DNA of 53,721 nt. It comes from Cohnella thermotolerans DSM 17683 (GTDB lineage Bacteria; Bacillota; Bacilli; Paenibacillales; Paenibacillaceae). The notes under the pieces are model-generated. The model made no database searches. It saw nothing but the letters and a program-made list of their open reading frames with translations, and was not told where the DNA came from. The stretch lies in assembly GCF_000429825.1 (NCBI RefSeq), contig NZ_AUCP01000045.1, positions 1 to 53,721 on the forward strand. The letters are read 5' to 3'. The position numbers and the translations under genes are program-made. This document shows, one piece after another, positions 45,922 through 53,721 of the stretch; the first letter of the stretch is position 1; each line of letters opens with the position of its first letter.

Positions 45922-46332
45922 TCAGTCCTGCCGGTCGCCTCGTTTGCGGAAATTCTGCATCGCTTTCCGGTACTCCGAGTCGGACATGATCCGGTCTTCC
46001 TTGCGCGCAGGGGGCGGGACGTCGGTTCGCTCGGAACCTGTTCGCAGTTGGCGAAGCGCCTGACGGTACGTCCGGTCGCGCGACTCGGACCGCGCGGCCG
46101 CGGCTGCCGATCCCGCGGCGGGCTTCGGCTCCTCCCCGACCGGATCGCCCGCCTCTTCCGCCGGCCCGGCTTCCGCAGCCCTCTCTTCCTCCGGCGCGTT
46201 CCCGGCCGGCTCCATCTCCGAAGCCTTCTCCTCCCCGCCTCCGTCCTCCGTGCGCCTGGAAGCCCGAACATTAACGACGATCAAAATGACGATCACGAGC
46301 ATGGCGAAAATGCCATAGCCGATAATCAGCAT
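45922..46332 (-). CDS. Single-pass membrane protein with acidic linker
   Basis: The protein has 136 residues. One membrane helix (about 3-22, IIGYGIFAMLVIVILIVVN) is followed by a long Glu/Ala/Pro-rich acidic region (about 25-75) and a basic C-terminal tail. I do not recognise a family. The start ATG 46332 follows GGGAGGGG with one base between the flavodoxin stop and the ATG, so the two genes should be cotranslated. A role in the cell envelope is only a guess. Confidence 0.75.
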   Translation of the reverse strand: MLIIGYGIFAMLVIVILIVVNVRASRRTEDGGGEEKASEMEPAGNAPEEERAAEAGPAEEAGDPVGEEPKPAAGSAAAAARSESRDRTYRQALRQLRTGSERTDVPPPARKEDRIMSDSEYRKAMQNFRKRGDRQD

Positions 46333-46333
46333 T

Positions 46334-46885
46334 TTACCCCTCCCGCCGGCCGATAAATTTCCCCGCAAGCAGGGCGACTCGCCGGCCAAGCGCCCTTCCC
46401 AGAGCCAAATCATCCTCCGTCGGCATGTTGGGGGGGTCGTCGGGGGAATCTTCCAGACGGCATGTAATTCCGACGCCGTAATACGAGCCGTACAGCACGT
46501 TCTCCGGCACGTTCGCAGGCAAGCCGACGATGATCATGCCCTGATGAAGCATCGGCGTTATCAGATTGAGAAGCGTCGCCTCGATGCCGCCGTGCTCGGT
46601 CGCAGTCGTACAAAAGACGGCCCCGATCTTGTCCACCAGCTTCCCGTGCGCCCACAGATAGCCGAGCTTGTCGATCCACGTTTTAAGGCCGGCGCTGATG
46701 CTGCCGAAGTGGCCGGGGCAGCCCCAGATGATCGCATCCATTTTATCGAGGTCGTGAACGTCCGCCCGCTCCACATGGTGCAAGATGACCCTCGCTCCGG
46801 TCACGCTGCGCGCTCCCTGGGCGATCGAATGGGCGAGCGATTCCGTATGCCCGTCCTCGCTGTCGTAAACGATGTAGATGTTCAT
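46334..46885 (-). CDS. Flavodoxin-like / NAD(P)H-quinone oxidoreductase family protein
   Basis: The protein has 183 residues. It begins [22 protein letters not shown], a flavin phosphate-binding loop, followed by [30 protein letters not shown] segments (residues about 42-68, abridged here) and [15 protein letters not shown], which resemble WrbA and related NAD(P)H:quinone reductases that bind FMN. I chose ATG 46885 because GGGAGGGTGCGC directly precedes it. A GTG two codons upstream is possible. It is the first of two genes and is divergent from the EmrA-like gene at 47047. Confidence 0.85.
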   Translation of the reverse strand: MNIYIVYDSEDGHTESLAHSIAQGARSVTGARVILHHVERADVHDLDKMDAIIWGCPGHFGSISAGLKTWIDKLGYLWAHGKLVDKIGAVFCTTATEHGGIEATLLNLITPMLHQGMIIVGLPANVPENVLYGSYYGVGITCRLEDSPDDPPNMPTEDDLALGRALGRRVALLAGKFIGRREG

Positions 46886-47046
46886 GCGCACCCTCCCAGC
46901 GTAGCGGATTTTATTACTTTAACTCCGTTTGCCGAACCTATTCGCCGGATTCGGGAAATCCCTCGTTCTGATAAATGCGGCCGATCGGAGGAAAGATAGC
47001 GAAACGAAACACTAAAGTGGCTTGGCCAGGAAAGGAATCGGACGTC

Positions 47047-47685
47047 ATGAAGGGTGCGCGCCTTGTGTTGATCAATATTATCGTCATCCTCATCATCGTG
47101 GCGGGTGGCGGTGCGGCGATTTACTACTATAATCAGTCGATCAATTACATCACGACGGACAACGCGAAGGTGGACGGACTGGCGGTAACGATTGCCGCGC
47201 CTGCGGCCGGCGTGTTGACGGACTGGAGAGGAGAGGTCGGACAGAAATATACGGCCGGCCAAACCGTCGGTTCGGTCAAAACCGACACACGAACGGTCAG
47301 CGTTACCGTACCGGCGACGGGGACGATCGTCCAGCAGAACGCCGTCGTCCGGTCGTTCGTGGGCGCCGGAACGCCGTTGGCCAGAGCCTTTGATCTGGAC
47401 AATTTATGGATCTCCGCCAATATCAAAGAGACGAGAATCAACGAAGTCAAGGAAAACCAGTCGGTGGACATCTACGTCGACGCCTTCCCCGACACGTCGC
47501 TCACAGGCAGAGTGTCGCAAATCGGCCTGGCGACGGCAGGGACGTTCTCCCTGCTGCCGGCCTCGAACACGACGGGCAACTATACGAAGGTGACGCAAGT
47601 CATTCCCGTGACGATCGAGGTGGACGGCTATCGCGGTCTCGGACTCGTTCCGGGCATGAGCGCCAAAGTGCGGATTCATAAATAG
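47047..47685 (+). CDS. HlyD/EmrA-type efflux adaptor
   Basis: The protein has 212 residues. One membrane helix at about 5-28 (LVLINIIVILIIVAGGGAAI) is followed by a short barrel-sandwich (lipoyl-like) domain of about 60-190, with APAAGVLTDWRGEVGQKYTAGQ and VPATGTIVQQNAVVRSFVGAG. It lacks the long alpha-hairpin of Gram-negative EmrA, as is usual in Gram-positive homologues. I chose ATG 47047, after GGAAAGGA, over an upstream ATG at 46975 without a ribosome binding site. The next gene, an EmrB-type transporter, starts 14 bases downstream, so the pair should form one efflux system. Confidence 0.88.
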   Translation: MKGARLVLINIIVILIIVAGGGAAIYYYNQSINYITTDNAKVDGLAVTIAAPAAGVLTDWRGEVGQKYTAGQTVGSVKTDTRTVSVTVPATGTIVQQNAVVRSFVGAGTPLARAFDLDNLWISANIKETRINEVKENQSVDIYVDAFPDTSLTGRVSQIGLATAGTFSLLPASNTTGNYTKVTQVIPVTIEVDGYRGLGLVPGMSAKVRIHK

Positions 47686-47699
47686 AGGGGATGGGCAAC

Positions 47700-49229
47700 G
47701 TGAACAACCAAAACGTCGGCCCTACGGTGGCCGTGCTCATCTGCGGCATGTTCCTCGCCATTTTGAACCAGACGATGGTCAACGTCGCCATTCCGCACAT
47801 GATGACCGATCTGAACGTGTCAACGACGACGATCCAATGGTTGTCGACCGGGTTCATGCTGGCGAACGCAATCATGATTCCGGTCAGTACGTTCCTCATG
47901 GCGACGGTCTCCACCCGGCTGTTGTTCGCCTTCGCCATGTCGATGTTCACCGTCGGCTCGCTTCTGTGCGGGATCGGCCCCTCCTTCGCCGTCGTGCTCG
48001 GCGGGCGAATCGTGCAGGCGATCGGAGCCGGAATTATGATGCCGCTGGTGACCAACATCTTCCTGCGCCTGTTCCCGCCGCACAAGATAGGCAAGGCCAT
48101 GGGCACGATGGGGATCGCGATGGTATTCGCCCCCGCCGTCGGCCCGACTTTCGCCGGCTACATGGTCGAGCACTTCTCGTGGCGCATTTTGTTCTTCATC
48201 ATGGTTCCGCTGGGCGCGATCGAGGTCGGGCTGACGTTCAAATATTTGTCCAACGTGTTGAAGCTGACGTATCCGAAGCTGGATTGGGCGGGGGCGATCT
48301 TCTCTACCATCGGCCTGGGGGCGCTCCTATACGGCTTGAGCGAAGCGGGCAGCCGCGGCTGGGGCGACGCGACCGTGGAGACGGCGATCGTCGTCGGGAT
48401 CGTGTTCCTGATCTTCTTCGTATACCGTCAGTTCACGGCCCGCGTTCCGTTGCTGAACCTGGAGGTGTTCGGCAACTTCACGTTTACGATGTCCACCGTC
48501 GTCAGCGTCGTCGTCAACATGGCCATGTTCGGCGCCATGCTGCTGCTTCCGATCTACGTCCAGAACATCCGAGGGTATACGCCGGTGGAATCCGGCCTTC
48601 TGCTGCTTCCCGGAGCCGTTCTCATGGGCATTATGTCGCCGATCGCCGGCGCCTTGTTCGACAAGATCGGCGTTCGGCCGCTCGCCATCGTCGGGCTTGC
48701 CATTACCGCGCTGACGACTTACCAGTTCACCAAGCTGACCGGCCAATCGACCTATGCCCATTTGATGCTGTTGTACGCTCTCCGGAGCTTCGGCATCTCT
48801 TTCATCATGATGACGATTATGACGGAAGGCTTAAATGCGTTGCCGATTGCGCTGAAAAGCCATGGAACGGCCGTGTCCAACACGATGCGGCAGGTGGCGA
48901 GCTCTTTCGGCACGGCTCTGCTCGTTACGGTGATGTCAACCCGCACGAACGAGCATCTCGCCTCCTACGCCAACAACTTGACGCTGAACAATGCGATTGC
49001 CGCCGAGAACGTCGGCCAATTCAGCGCAGTCGTCACCGCCGCGGCCGGATTGCCCGCAGACGCAGGAACCGCCTACGCCTTATCCCTGTTGAGCGGCCTG
49101 GCCGCCCAAGCGTCCACGATCAACGGCATCAACGATGCTTTCCTCGTCGCGACTTACATTACGATCATCGGTATGGTGTTCTCCCTCTTCCTGAACCGCC
49201 CGAAGAAGAGGCCGGCTTCGCCGAGATGA
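47700..49229 (+). CDS. MFS transporter of the DHA2 (EmrB/QacA) family
   Basis: The protein has about 509 residues with 14 predicted membrane helices. The family is marked by FLAILNQTMVNVAIPHMMTDL at the first helix, and by GRIVQAIGAGIMMPLV, the motif C region. Such proton-driven transporters export drugs, dyes or bile salts. I prefer GTG 47700 because AGAGGGG sits nine bases upstream; an ATG at 47691 touches that site. It is paired with the adaptor gene and followed by a bidirectional terminator. Confidence 0.92.
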   Translation: MNNQNVGPTVAVLICGMFLAILNQTMVNVAIPHMMTDLNVSTTTIQWLSTGFMLANAIMIPVSTFLMATVSTRLLFAFAMSMFTVGSLLCGIGPSFAVVLGGRIVQAIGAGIMMPLVTNIFLRLFPPHKIGKAMGTMGIAMVFAPAVGPTFAGYMVEHFSWRILFFIMVPLGAIEVGLTFKYLSNVLKLTYPKLDWAGAIFSTIGLGALLYGLSEAGSRGWGDATVETAIVVGIVFLIFFVYRQFTARVPLLNLEVFGNFTFTMSTVVSVVVNMAMFGAMLLLPIYVQNIRGYTPVESGLLLLPGAVLMGIMSPIAGALFDKIGVRPLAIVGLAITALTTYQFTKLTGQSTYAHLMLLYALRSFGISFIMMTIMTEGLNALPIALKSHGTAVSNTMRQVASSFGTALLVTVMSTRTNEHLASYANNLTLNNAIAAENVGQFSAVVTAAAGLPADAGTAYALSLLSGLAAQASTINGINDAFLVATYITIIGMVFSLFLNRPKKRPASPR

Positions 49230-49244
49230 TCGCAGTGGAAAACC

Positions 49245-49290
49245 AAAGGCTCCGAACGCCGCTCGCCCGAGCGGTTTCGGAGCCTTTGCC
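49245..49290. terminator. Bidirectional terminator
   Basis: AAAGGCTCCGAA pairs with TTCGGAGCCTTT, with an inner GCCGCTC/GAGCGG helix. T-rich DNA follows on the plus strand. On the minus strand a run of A/T is weaker. It lies between convergent genes. Confidence 0.85.
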
Positions 49291-49330
49291 TTTGCTTTTG
49301 CTTTTGGCCAACGCCAGCGCGGCGGTCTCC

Positions 49331-50491
49331 CTAATCCAAAGCCGATTGCATGAAGCCGCGGAATCTCAGCAGGGCGACGAGCAGCCCGGCGGCGGCAAAT
49401 CCGGCCAGCGCGGCGATCGACGGCAGAACGCCGGACAGATGGACGCCTCGCACCATGATGTCCTGGAACGCTTTCTGCGCCCAATACTGCGGAACGAAAT
49501 GGCTGATCGTCCGCATCGTTCTCGGCATGTACTCGATCGGGAACCACAGCCCTCCAAGCACCGCGCCGCCGAGCGCGATCAATTGGGTGAAGCCGATGCC
49601 CTGATTCTCGCCCCGGACGATCATGCACAACGCCAAACCGATGCCGGTGCCGCACAGCGCGAGCATAAACACAACGACGGCGACGGCGACGATATCGCCC
49701 AATTGCACGTCGTAGGCGATATGGCCGAAGGCGAGCAGAACGGTGCATTGCGCCAGCGCGACGCCCAGGTAGGCGATCCACATGCCGAGCAGATAGCCGA
49801 TCGGCGACATTCGGGTCGTCCGCAGCCTCGCGGTCATGCCGGACGATTTGTCGCCGAGGAAACGGCGGATCATGGAAATGATAATAAAGAAGACGAACAT
49901 AACCGTATAGCCGGGCACGACCTGCGTGACCGAATTGTTCGCCGTGGCGTTCTGCGGCTTGTCGTCGATGACGATGAGCGGAGCCATCGTGTTCTTGATC
50001 TGTGCGTCGCTCTCTCCGGCCGCCTTCAGCGCCCCTTCGATTTTCGACTCGCGCATGCCGTTTGCGATGTTTTCGAGCGTCGAGCGCAGCGGGGCGACAG
50101 TTTGGGAATTCGGGTCGCTGTACAGTTCGATCGAAGCCCGCGCTCCGTCGCTGCCCGCAAGGGCGCTTCCGAAGCCTTGCGGCAGAACGAGAAGTGCGGA
50201 CTGCTTGCCGGATTGAATACGCGAGATTTGATCGTCCAGATCGCCGGCCGCTTTCTCTTCCAAGTTGTACCCGCTCTTCTCCCCGAGCGAAGCCAGGAAA
50301 GCCTGGGACGCCTGCGTCCCATTCATGTCGATATACGGAAGCGACACCTTCGTATCCCCCATGCTGCTGAAAACCGTTCCGAACAGCACAATAAACAAAA
50401 TCGGCAGCAGCAGCAGCCAGAAGAACGTACCTTTTTCCTTGAGCAGAAGCTTCCATTCCTTGATCGCGATCGTGAATACCATCGTTCTCAT
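49331..50491 (-). CDS. ABC-2 type export permease
   Basis: The protein has 386 residues. One membrane helix near 20-42 is followed by an extracellular domain (about 45-215) and a block of five to six helices, the ABC2_membrane_3 layout. It contains MARLRTTRMSPIGYLLG-like cytoplasmic loops and EYMPRTMRTISHFVPQYWA near the C-terminus, typical of this family. It pairs with the ATPase encoded upstream (15-base gap). The substrate may be a peptide, lipid or drug. Confidence 0.9.
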   Translation of the reverse strand: MRTMVFTIAIKEWKLLLKEKGTFFWLLLLPILFIVLFGTVFSSMGDTKVSLPYIDMNGTQASQAFLASLGEKSGYNLEEKAAGDLDDQISRIQSGKQSALLVLPQGFGSALAGSDGARASIELYSDPNSQTVAPLRSTLENIANGMRESKIEGALKAAGESDAQIKNTMAPLIVIDDKPQNATANNSVTQVVPGYTVMFVFFIIISMIRRFLGDKSSGMTARLRTTRMSPIGYLLGMWIAYLGVALAQCTVLLAFGHIAYDVQLGDIVAVAVVVFMLALCGTGIGLALCMIVRGENQGIGFTQLIALGGAVLGGLWFPIEYMPRTMRTISHFVPQYWAQKAFQDIMVRGVHLSGVLPSIAALAGFAAAGLLVALLRFRGFMQSALD

Positions 50492-50506
50492 CTCCTCGCC
50501 AGCGGC

Positions 50507-51430
50507 CTAATTGTCTCGCAGCGTCGTACCCGTCAGCGACAGGAACACCGTCTCCAGCGACGGGCGCACGATCTCGAGTTGCTTGACTTTGAGCGACTTC
50601 GCCTTGCACGCCGCCGCCCAGGCGGCGATGGCCTCAAGCGGTGACGGCGTCTCCACGACCCAGCCTTTGTCTTTGGGTTCGGGCTTGCCGAAGCCGGCCG
50701 GCTCCGGAGGCTTGGCAGCGTCCTGCAGCTCCAGGTATACGGCCTGCGTGCCGAACCGGTCCAGCACCTCGTTCAGGCCGCCGCTGACGATCACTTCGCC
50801 GCCGTCGATGATCGCCAGTTCGTCGCACAGACTTTCCACTTCCTCCATGTAGTGCGTGGAGTACAGCACGGTGACTCCGCTTTTTTGCAGCGATCGGATC
50901 ATTTCGAAAATGTGGTTGCGCGACTGGGGATCGATCCCGACCGTCGGTTCGTCCATAATGATGAGCTTCGGTCGATGCAGCAGAGCGGCCGCGATGTTCA
51001 CCCTCCGCTTCATTCCGCCGGAGAAGGAAGCAACCGCGTCCTTTGCCCGGTCGGCGAGCCCGACGCGCTCCAGCACTTCCCCGATTCTCCGCTTCAGCTC
51101 CGCGCCCCGAACGCCGTACATTTCGCCGAAGAACGTCAGGTTGTCGCGGGCGCTCAACTTCTCGTACAGGGTGATCGATTGAGGCACGTACCCGACCTCC
51201 CGCCGGATGTCCTCCCCCGACTTGCGGATGTCCCGCCCGAGCACCGAGACGTGCCCGCGATCGGGCGGCAGCAAGCCGGACAAAATTTTCATCGTCGTCG
51301 ATTTGCCCGCCCCGTTCGGTCCGAGCAGCCCGAAGCAGCTTCCTTCCCGCACCGAGAACGTTACGTCCTTCAAAGCCGGTTTGGCCCCGTACGATTTGGC
51401 CAATCGCTCAATCACGATCGCGTCTCCCAT
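50507..51430 (-). CDS. ABC transporter ATPase for the ABC-2 permease
   Basis: The protein has 307 residues. Walker A is GLLGPNGAGKST, the signature is SFSGGMKRRVNIAAALL, and Walker B is LIIMDEPTVGID. A C-terminal extension (about 220-307) resembles DrrA/CcmA-type exporters. I chose ATG 51430, after GGAGAGGGG; the open frame that reads further upstream is antisense to the permease and not coding. It follows the YtrC-like permease by 17 bases and precedes its own permease by 15 bases. Confidence 0.93.
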   Translation of the reverse strand: MGDAIVIERLAKSYGAKPALKDVTFSVREGSCFGLLGPNGAGKSTTMKILSGLLPPDRGHVSVLGRDIRKSGEDIRREVGYVPQSITLYEKLSARDNLTFFGEMYGVRGAELKRRIGEVLERVGLADRAKDAVASFSGGMKRRVNIAAALLHRPKLIIMDEPTVGIDPQSRNHIFEMIRSLQKSGVTVLYSTHYMEEVESLCDELAIIDGGEVIVSGGLNEVLDRFGTQAVYLELQDAAKPPEPAGFGKPEPKDKGWVVETPSPLEAIAAWAAACKAKSLKVKQLEIVRPSLETVFLSLTGTTLRDN

Positions 51431-51447
51431 GATCCGTCCCCTCTCCG

Positions 51448-52197
51448 TTATAGAACCAATTGTTTTTTGCACACGTTCACCGCTCCCGCGAACAGCAAGG
51501 CGGCGAGCAGCCAGGCGACCGGTATGATCGCCCACACCCAGAAGGACGCCGAGCCGTCGAACAGCATAACGGACTTGATTTTGCCGTCGTCGCCGTTCGA
51601 CACGTTCAGCCAGTTGAACACATTGCCCAACAAGCCGAAAAGGATCCAAACCAGCGGAAGGAGCGGCCGCCACTTCGATCTCCCCACGACCCCCGCCAGG
51701 AGTCCCAAAGACAGCATGAAGGGCGAGGTGACGAAGACGACGAACAAGTACTGCGCTTCAAGCGAGACGAACGTTCCGAACGCGCCCATATCGCCGCCGT
51801 TGATGGCGAGATTGTACAGCTCGAGAAGCATCAAGGCCGCGAAGTAGATGAAGAGGAGCAGAAACGATTGCGCCGCGCTTGCCGCCAATTTGGACAGCAG
51901 CAACTTGGTGCGCGAATAAGGCAGCGTCAACCACCAGTCCGACGTCCCGTTCGACCATTCGCGCTTCAGCATTCCGAACGATACGCCGAAGACGACGAAC
52001 GGAAACGCAAAGCATGCGTAGAGCAAATAATCCGGTTTGAATTGATCCTCTCCGCCCCAGATGGCGAATGCCGCCATCAGAAGGACCATGATGGCCGCCG
52101 CATACACCAGCCCCCATCGACGATAAAGCATTCTTCGGGTGTGGATGCAGAAATCGTGTTTGAACAAATAGGGAAAAACCCCTTTTCCTTGAGGCAT
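51448..52197 (-). CDS. ABC-2 type membrane protein, YtrC/D-like
   Basis: The protein has 249 residues and six hydrophobic segments, with an N-terminal cytoplasmic stretch (FKHDFCIHTRRML) and SFGMLKREWSNGTSDWWLTLPYSRTKLL, the recognisable ABC-2 motif. It follows a YtrB-like ATPase by 12 bases, so the two form an exporter. B. subtilis YtrC and YtrD are comparable membrane subunits in the antibiotic-inducible ytr operon. The ligand is unknown. Confidence 0.87.
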   Translation of the reverse strand: MPQGKGVFPYLFKHDFCIHTRRMLYRRWGLVYAAAIMVLLMAAFAIWGGEDQFKPDYLLYACFAFPFVVFGVSFGMLKREWSNGTSDWWLTLPYSRTKLLLSKLAASAAQSFLLLFIYFAALMLLELYNLAINGGDMGAFGTFVSLEAQYLFVVFVTSPFMLSLGLLAGVVGRSKWRPLLPLVWILFGLLGNVFNWLNVSNGDDGKIKSVMLFDGSASFWVWAIIPVAWLLAALLFAGAVNVCKKQLVL

Positions 52198-52209
52198 CTC
52201 CGTGCCCTC

Positions 52210-52908
52210 CTACATGTAGAGTTGGCGATAAATGTCCTGCACCGATCCGCGCTCCGCCCGCAGATCTTCGACATAGCCGGACAGTGCGGCATGCCCGTCC
52301 CGGATGAACACCGCGTAGTCGAACAGGCTTTCCGTCTCCGCGATCTCGTGGGTGCTGATCAGCACCGTCTGCCGGCGCTCGCTGAAGTTGTCGATCAGAG
52401 CGGAAATGATGCGCTCCCGGGAGATCATATCGATGCCCGAGAACGGCTCGTCGAGCACAAGCAGCGGAACGTCCCGCGCCAGACAGACGGCGAGCATGAG
52501 GCGGGCTTCCTGCCCTTTGGACATGCCGCCGACTTCCATGTCGGCTTCAAGGCCGAGCGATTCGAGAATTTGCCAGGCGCGGTTCGGATCGAAGCCGGGA
52601 AGCAGGTTCGTGCCCCACTCGACCGCTTCGGCTACCGTTTGCGACTCGTACCAGCGGGCCCGATCCGGCAAATAGGCGATCTTCCGGTTGAGCTGCCAGG
52701 AGGGCCGCTCTCCGAGCACGGTCAGACTGCCTCTCTCCGGGCGGACCAATGCGGTCAGCATGCGCATGAACGTCGACTTGCCCGATCCGTTCGGGCCGAG
52801 AATCGCCGTCACCGCATGCTCGGGAATCGCGATATCGAACTCGTTCAGCGCATGACGCCTGCCGTATCGTTTTACGAGTCCTTTGCCTTGGATGGCCATG
52901 GTCGTCAT
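52210..52908 (-). CDS. ABC transporter ATPase, YtrB-like
   Basis: The protein has 232 residues. Walker A is GPNGSGKST, the signature region reads GMSKGQEARLMLAV, and Walker B is LLVLDEPFSGID. The ATG overlaps the regulator stop by one base (TAATG). It pairs with the membrane protein encoded 12 bases downstream. In B. subtilis the ytr system responds to cell-wall antibiotics; the same arrangement here suggests a similar role, though only the operator is strong evidence. Confidence 0.92.
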   Translation of the reverse strand: MTTMAIQGKGLVKRYGRRHALNEFDIAIPEHAVTAILGPNGSGKSTFMRMLTALVRPERGSLTVLGERPSWQLNRKIAYLPDRARWYESQTVAEAVEWGTNLLPGFDPNRAWQILESLGLEADMEVGGMSKGQEARLMLAVCLARDVPLLVLDEPFSGIDMISRERIISALIDNFSERRQTVLISTHEIAETESLFDYAVFIRDGHAALSGYVEDLRAERGSVQDIYRQLYM

Positions 52909-53297
52909 TAGGCTTCACCGCCTTTGCTTCGCAAAATGGCCGCCACTTCGGAGGGCGTAAATCCGAGACTCCCCAGCTTCGCGAGAAACTCGTCCACCGC
53001 TTCCTCCGCGAGCCGATAGCGAATGAGCCGCACCTTCTCGGCATCGGTCGTAATGAATGTCCCTTGGCCGCGCCTCGTCTCCGTCAGACCGTCCCGCTCG
53101 AGCTCCTGGTAAGCCCGCATGACCGTGTTCGGATTGATTTTCAACGCTTGCGCCATCTCTCTAACCGAAGGAATTTTCTCTCCCAACGCAATCTCACCTT
53201 TCGCAATCGAGCTTCGGACTTGGTCCAGCACTTGTTCGTATAACGGTTGGCTCAAATCGAGCGCGAACCTCATGCCCCCGACGATGACTTCATTCAA
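52908..53297 (-). CDS. GntR-family repressor, YtrA type
   Basis: The protein has 129 residues, the short YtrA form: a winged helix (about 10-75) with a short dimerising tail and no large ligand domain. The helix-turn-helix reads PSVREMAQALKINPNTVMRAYQELERDGL. The upstream promoter contains the YtrA-type operator, so it should repress itself and the ABC genes after it. Start ATG 53297 follows AGGAGGTG. It heads the operon. Confidence 0.92.
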   Translation of the reverse strand: MNEVIVGGMRFALDLSQPLYEQVLDQVRSSIAKGEIALGEKIPSVREMAQALKINPNTVMRAYQELERDGLTETRRGQGTFITTDAEKVRLIRYRLAEEAVDEFLAKLGSLGFTPSEVAAILRSKGGEA

Positions 53298-53330
53298 GAG
53301 GGCACCTCCTTCTCGCTTATCACTGACTTA

Positions 53331-53363
53331 AGTGTATTATATCACTTAATACACTAAGAGCAA
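53331..53363 (-). promoter_or_regulatory. YtrA-type operator on the ytr-like promoter
   Basis: AGTGTA-N13-TACACT (53331-53355) fits the YtrA operator pattern known from B. subtilis. On the minus strand it overlaps the promoter TTGCTC (53358-53363), 16 bases, TATAAT (53336-53341), with an extended -10 TG before the TATAAT. Confidence 0.82.
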
Positions 53364-53412
53364 TAGGCACTTTTAAAGATTTAAGGCGGATATTGCTCGA
53401 TTGTTATCTATT

Positions 53413-53721
53413 TAGGGCTTGCTGAACAAGATCAATTTAAGCTGCTCCCAACGCATGAGCCTAGACCGTGATTTTCTTTGCGGTTTTCATGCAAAAAATC
53501 GGACGGAACGCAATGAATCTGAAAAAAGAGAAAAAAAGAACCCGCAGTCGCCGTTCCAGGTTCATAACCAGAAACTGGATAGCGATGACAGTTAAACTTG
53601 TATGAGCACCGCGGGAGCAAATTCGGCCCAAACCCAACTTGCGTTTGCCTTCGCCGAACTTTCCTTCGATCGCATTGCGCTGTGCAGCGTCTTGCTTCTC
53701 TTGCTTTCGATCATCGGCGTC
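53413..53721 (-). mobile_element. Insertion sequence, 3' part, cut by the window edge
   Basis: A transposase frame enters from the right edge and ends at 53461. Beyond the stop, AGGGCTTGCTGAACAAG near 53413 looks like the element's terminal inverted repeat, flanked by a TTAG that could be a target duplication. The other end lies outside the window, so the boundary is tentative. Confidence 0.6.
53461..53721 (-). CDS. DDE transposase, C-terminal part
   Basis: The last 86 residues are visible, ending with TAG at 53461-53463. They read QRNAIEGKFGEGKRKLGLGR, then VIAIQFLVMNLERRLRVLFF. This is the C-terminal end of a DDE transposase of the IS5/IS1182 kind, with the catalytic Glu in the RNAIEGKFGEGK motif. 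I cannot settle the exact family. No stop or frameshift interrupts the visible part. Confidence 0.8.
   Translation of the reverse strand, partial: DADDRKQEKQDAAQRNAIEGKFGEGKRKLGLGRICSRGAHTSLTVIAIQFLVMNLERRLRVLFFSFFRFIAFRPIFCMKTAKKITV

Noticed and set aside
43304..45922. Open frame of 872 codons on the minus strand
   Set aside because: It is antisense to lplA and the aldo/keto reductase. Only its downstream end (43504-43858) shows protein similarity, to an ArsR regulator.
47837..50644. Open frame of 935 codons on the plus strand
   Set aside because: It overlaps the DHA2 transporter out of frame and then runs antisense to the ABC-2 permease. The first half is Arg-rich and shows no family motif.

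Overview
The window looks like a chromosomal segment from a Gram-positive, GC-rich member of the Paenibacillaceae (Paenibacillus/Cohnella type). The reasons are AGGAGG-type ribosome binding sites, Gram-positive lipoproteins, a GlgC/GlgD pair, a YesM/YesN-type two-component system next to a sugar ABC importer, and operators of Bacillus type (CcpA cre, AraR-like, YtrA-like). Most genes lie on the minus strand. No rRNA, tRNA or CRISPR array was seen.

Layout. 1-2045: end of an unidentified gene, an intergenic repeat, a zinc-ribbon protein and a DUF1361 membrane protein. 2019-10935: one glycogen operon, glgB-glgC-glgD-glgA, then a GH15 glucoamylase-like enzyme and an aldo/keto reductase. 11057-12328: a chemotaxis transducer preceded by a perfect FNR/CRP-type box. 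12443-18428: sensor kinase, response regulator, sugar-binding lipoprotein and two permeases, with a perfect cre over the binding-protein promoter. 18538-21459: a thioredoxin-reductase-like flavoprotein, then araA with two AraR-like operators. 21531-30132: a DUF3892 protein, a broken GH2 beta-galactosidase, a GH95 alpha-L-fucosidase/galactosidase, a GH42 beta-galactosidase and a divergent AraC regulator.

30322-37704 is the most informative part. A tightly overlapping operon encodes lactonase, tagaturonate reductase, altronate dehydratase, a relic aldo/keto reductase, a relic zinc alcohol dehydrogenase, KDPG aldolase and KDG kinase, with a divergent AraC regulator. Together these match step for step a route L-galactose > L-galactonolactone > L-galactonate > D-tagaturonate > D-altronate > KDG > KDPG > pyruvate + glyceraldehyde 3-phosphate. 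The two dehydrogenases special to this sugar are the two genes that are broken.

37804-53721: a Gly/Gln-rich lipoprotein, a heterodimeric ABC exporter, a TetR regulator with an operator inside its promoter, relics of an ArsR regulator and of clpP, lipoate ligase, a second aldo/keto reductase, a flavodoxin-like protein, an EmrA/EmrB-type efflux pair, a YtrA-controlled cluster of two ABC systems, and the end of an insertion sequence at the right edge.

Two themes cut across the genes. Four loci (lacZ, the aldo/keto reductase, the alcohol dehydrogenase, arsR-clpP) carry deletions that leave flanking sequence intact. An intergenic repeat, built on half-sites of the form CTGAG-N5-GGGATA, occurs three times.
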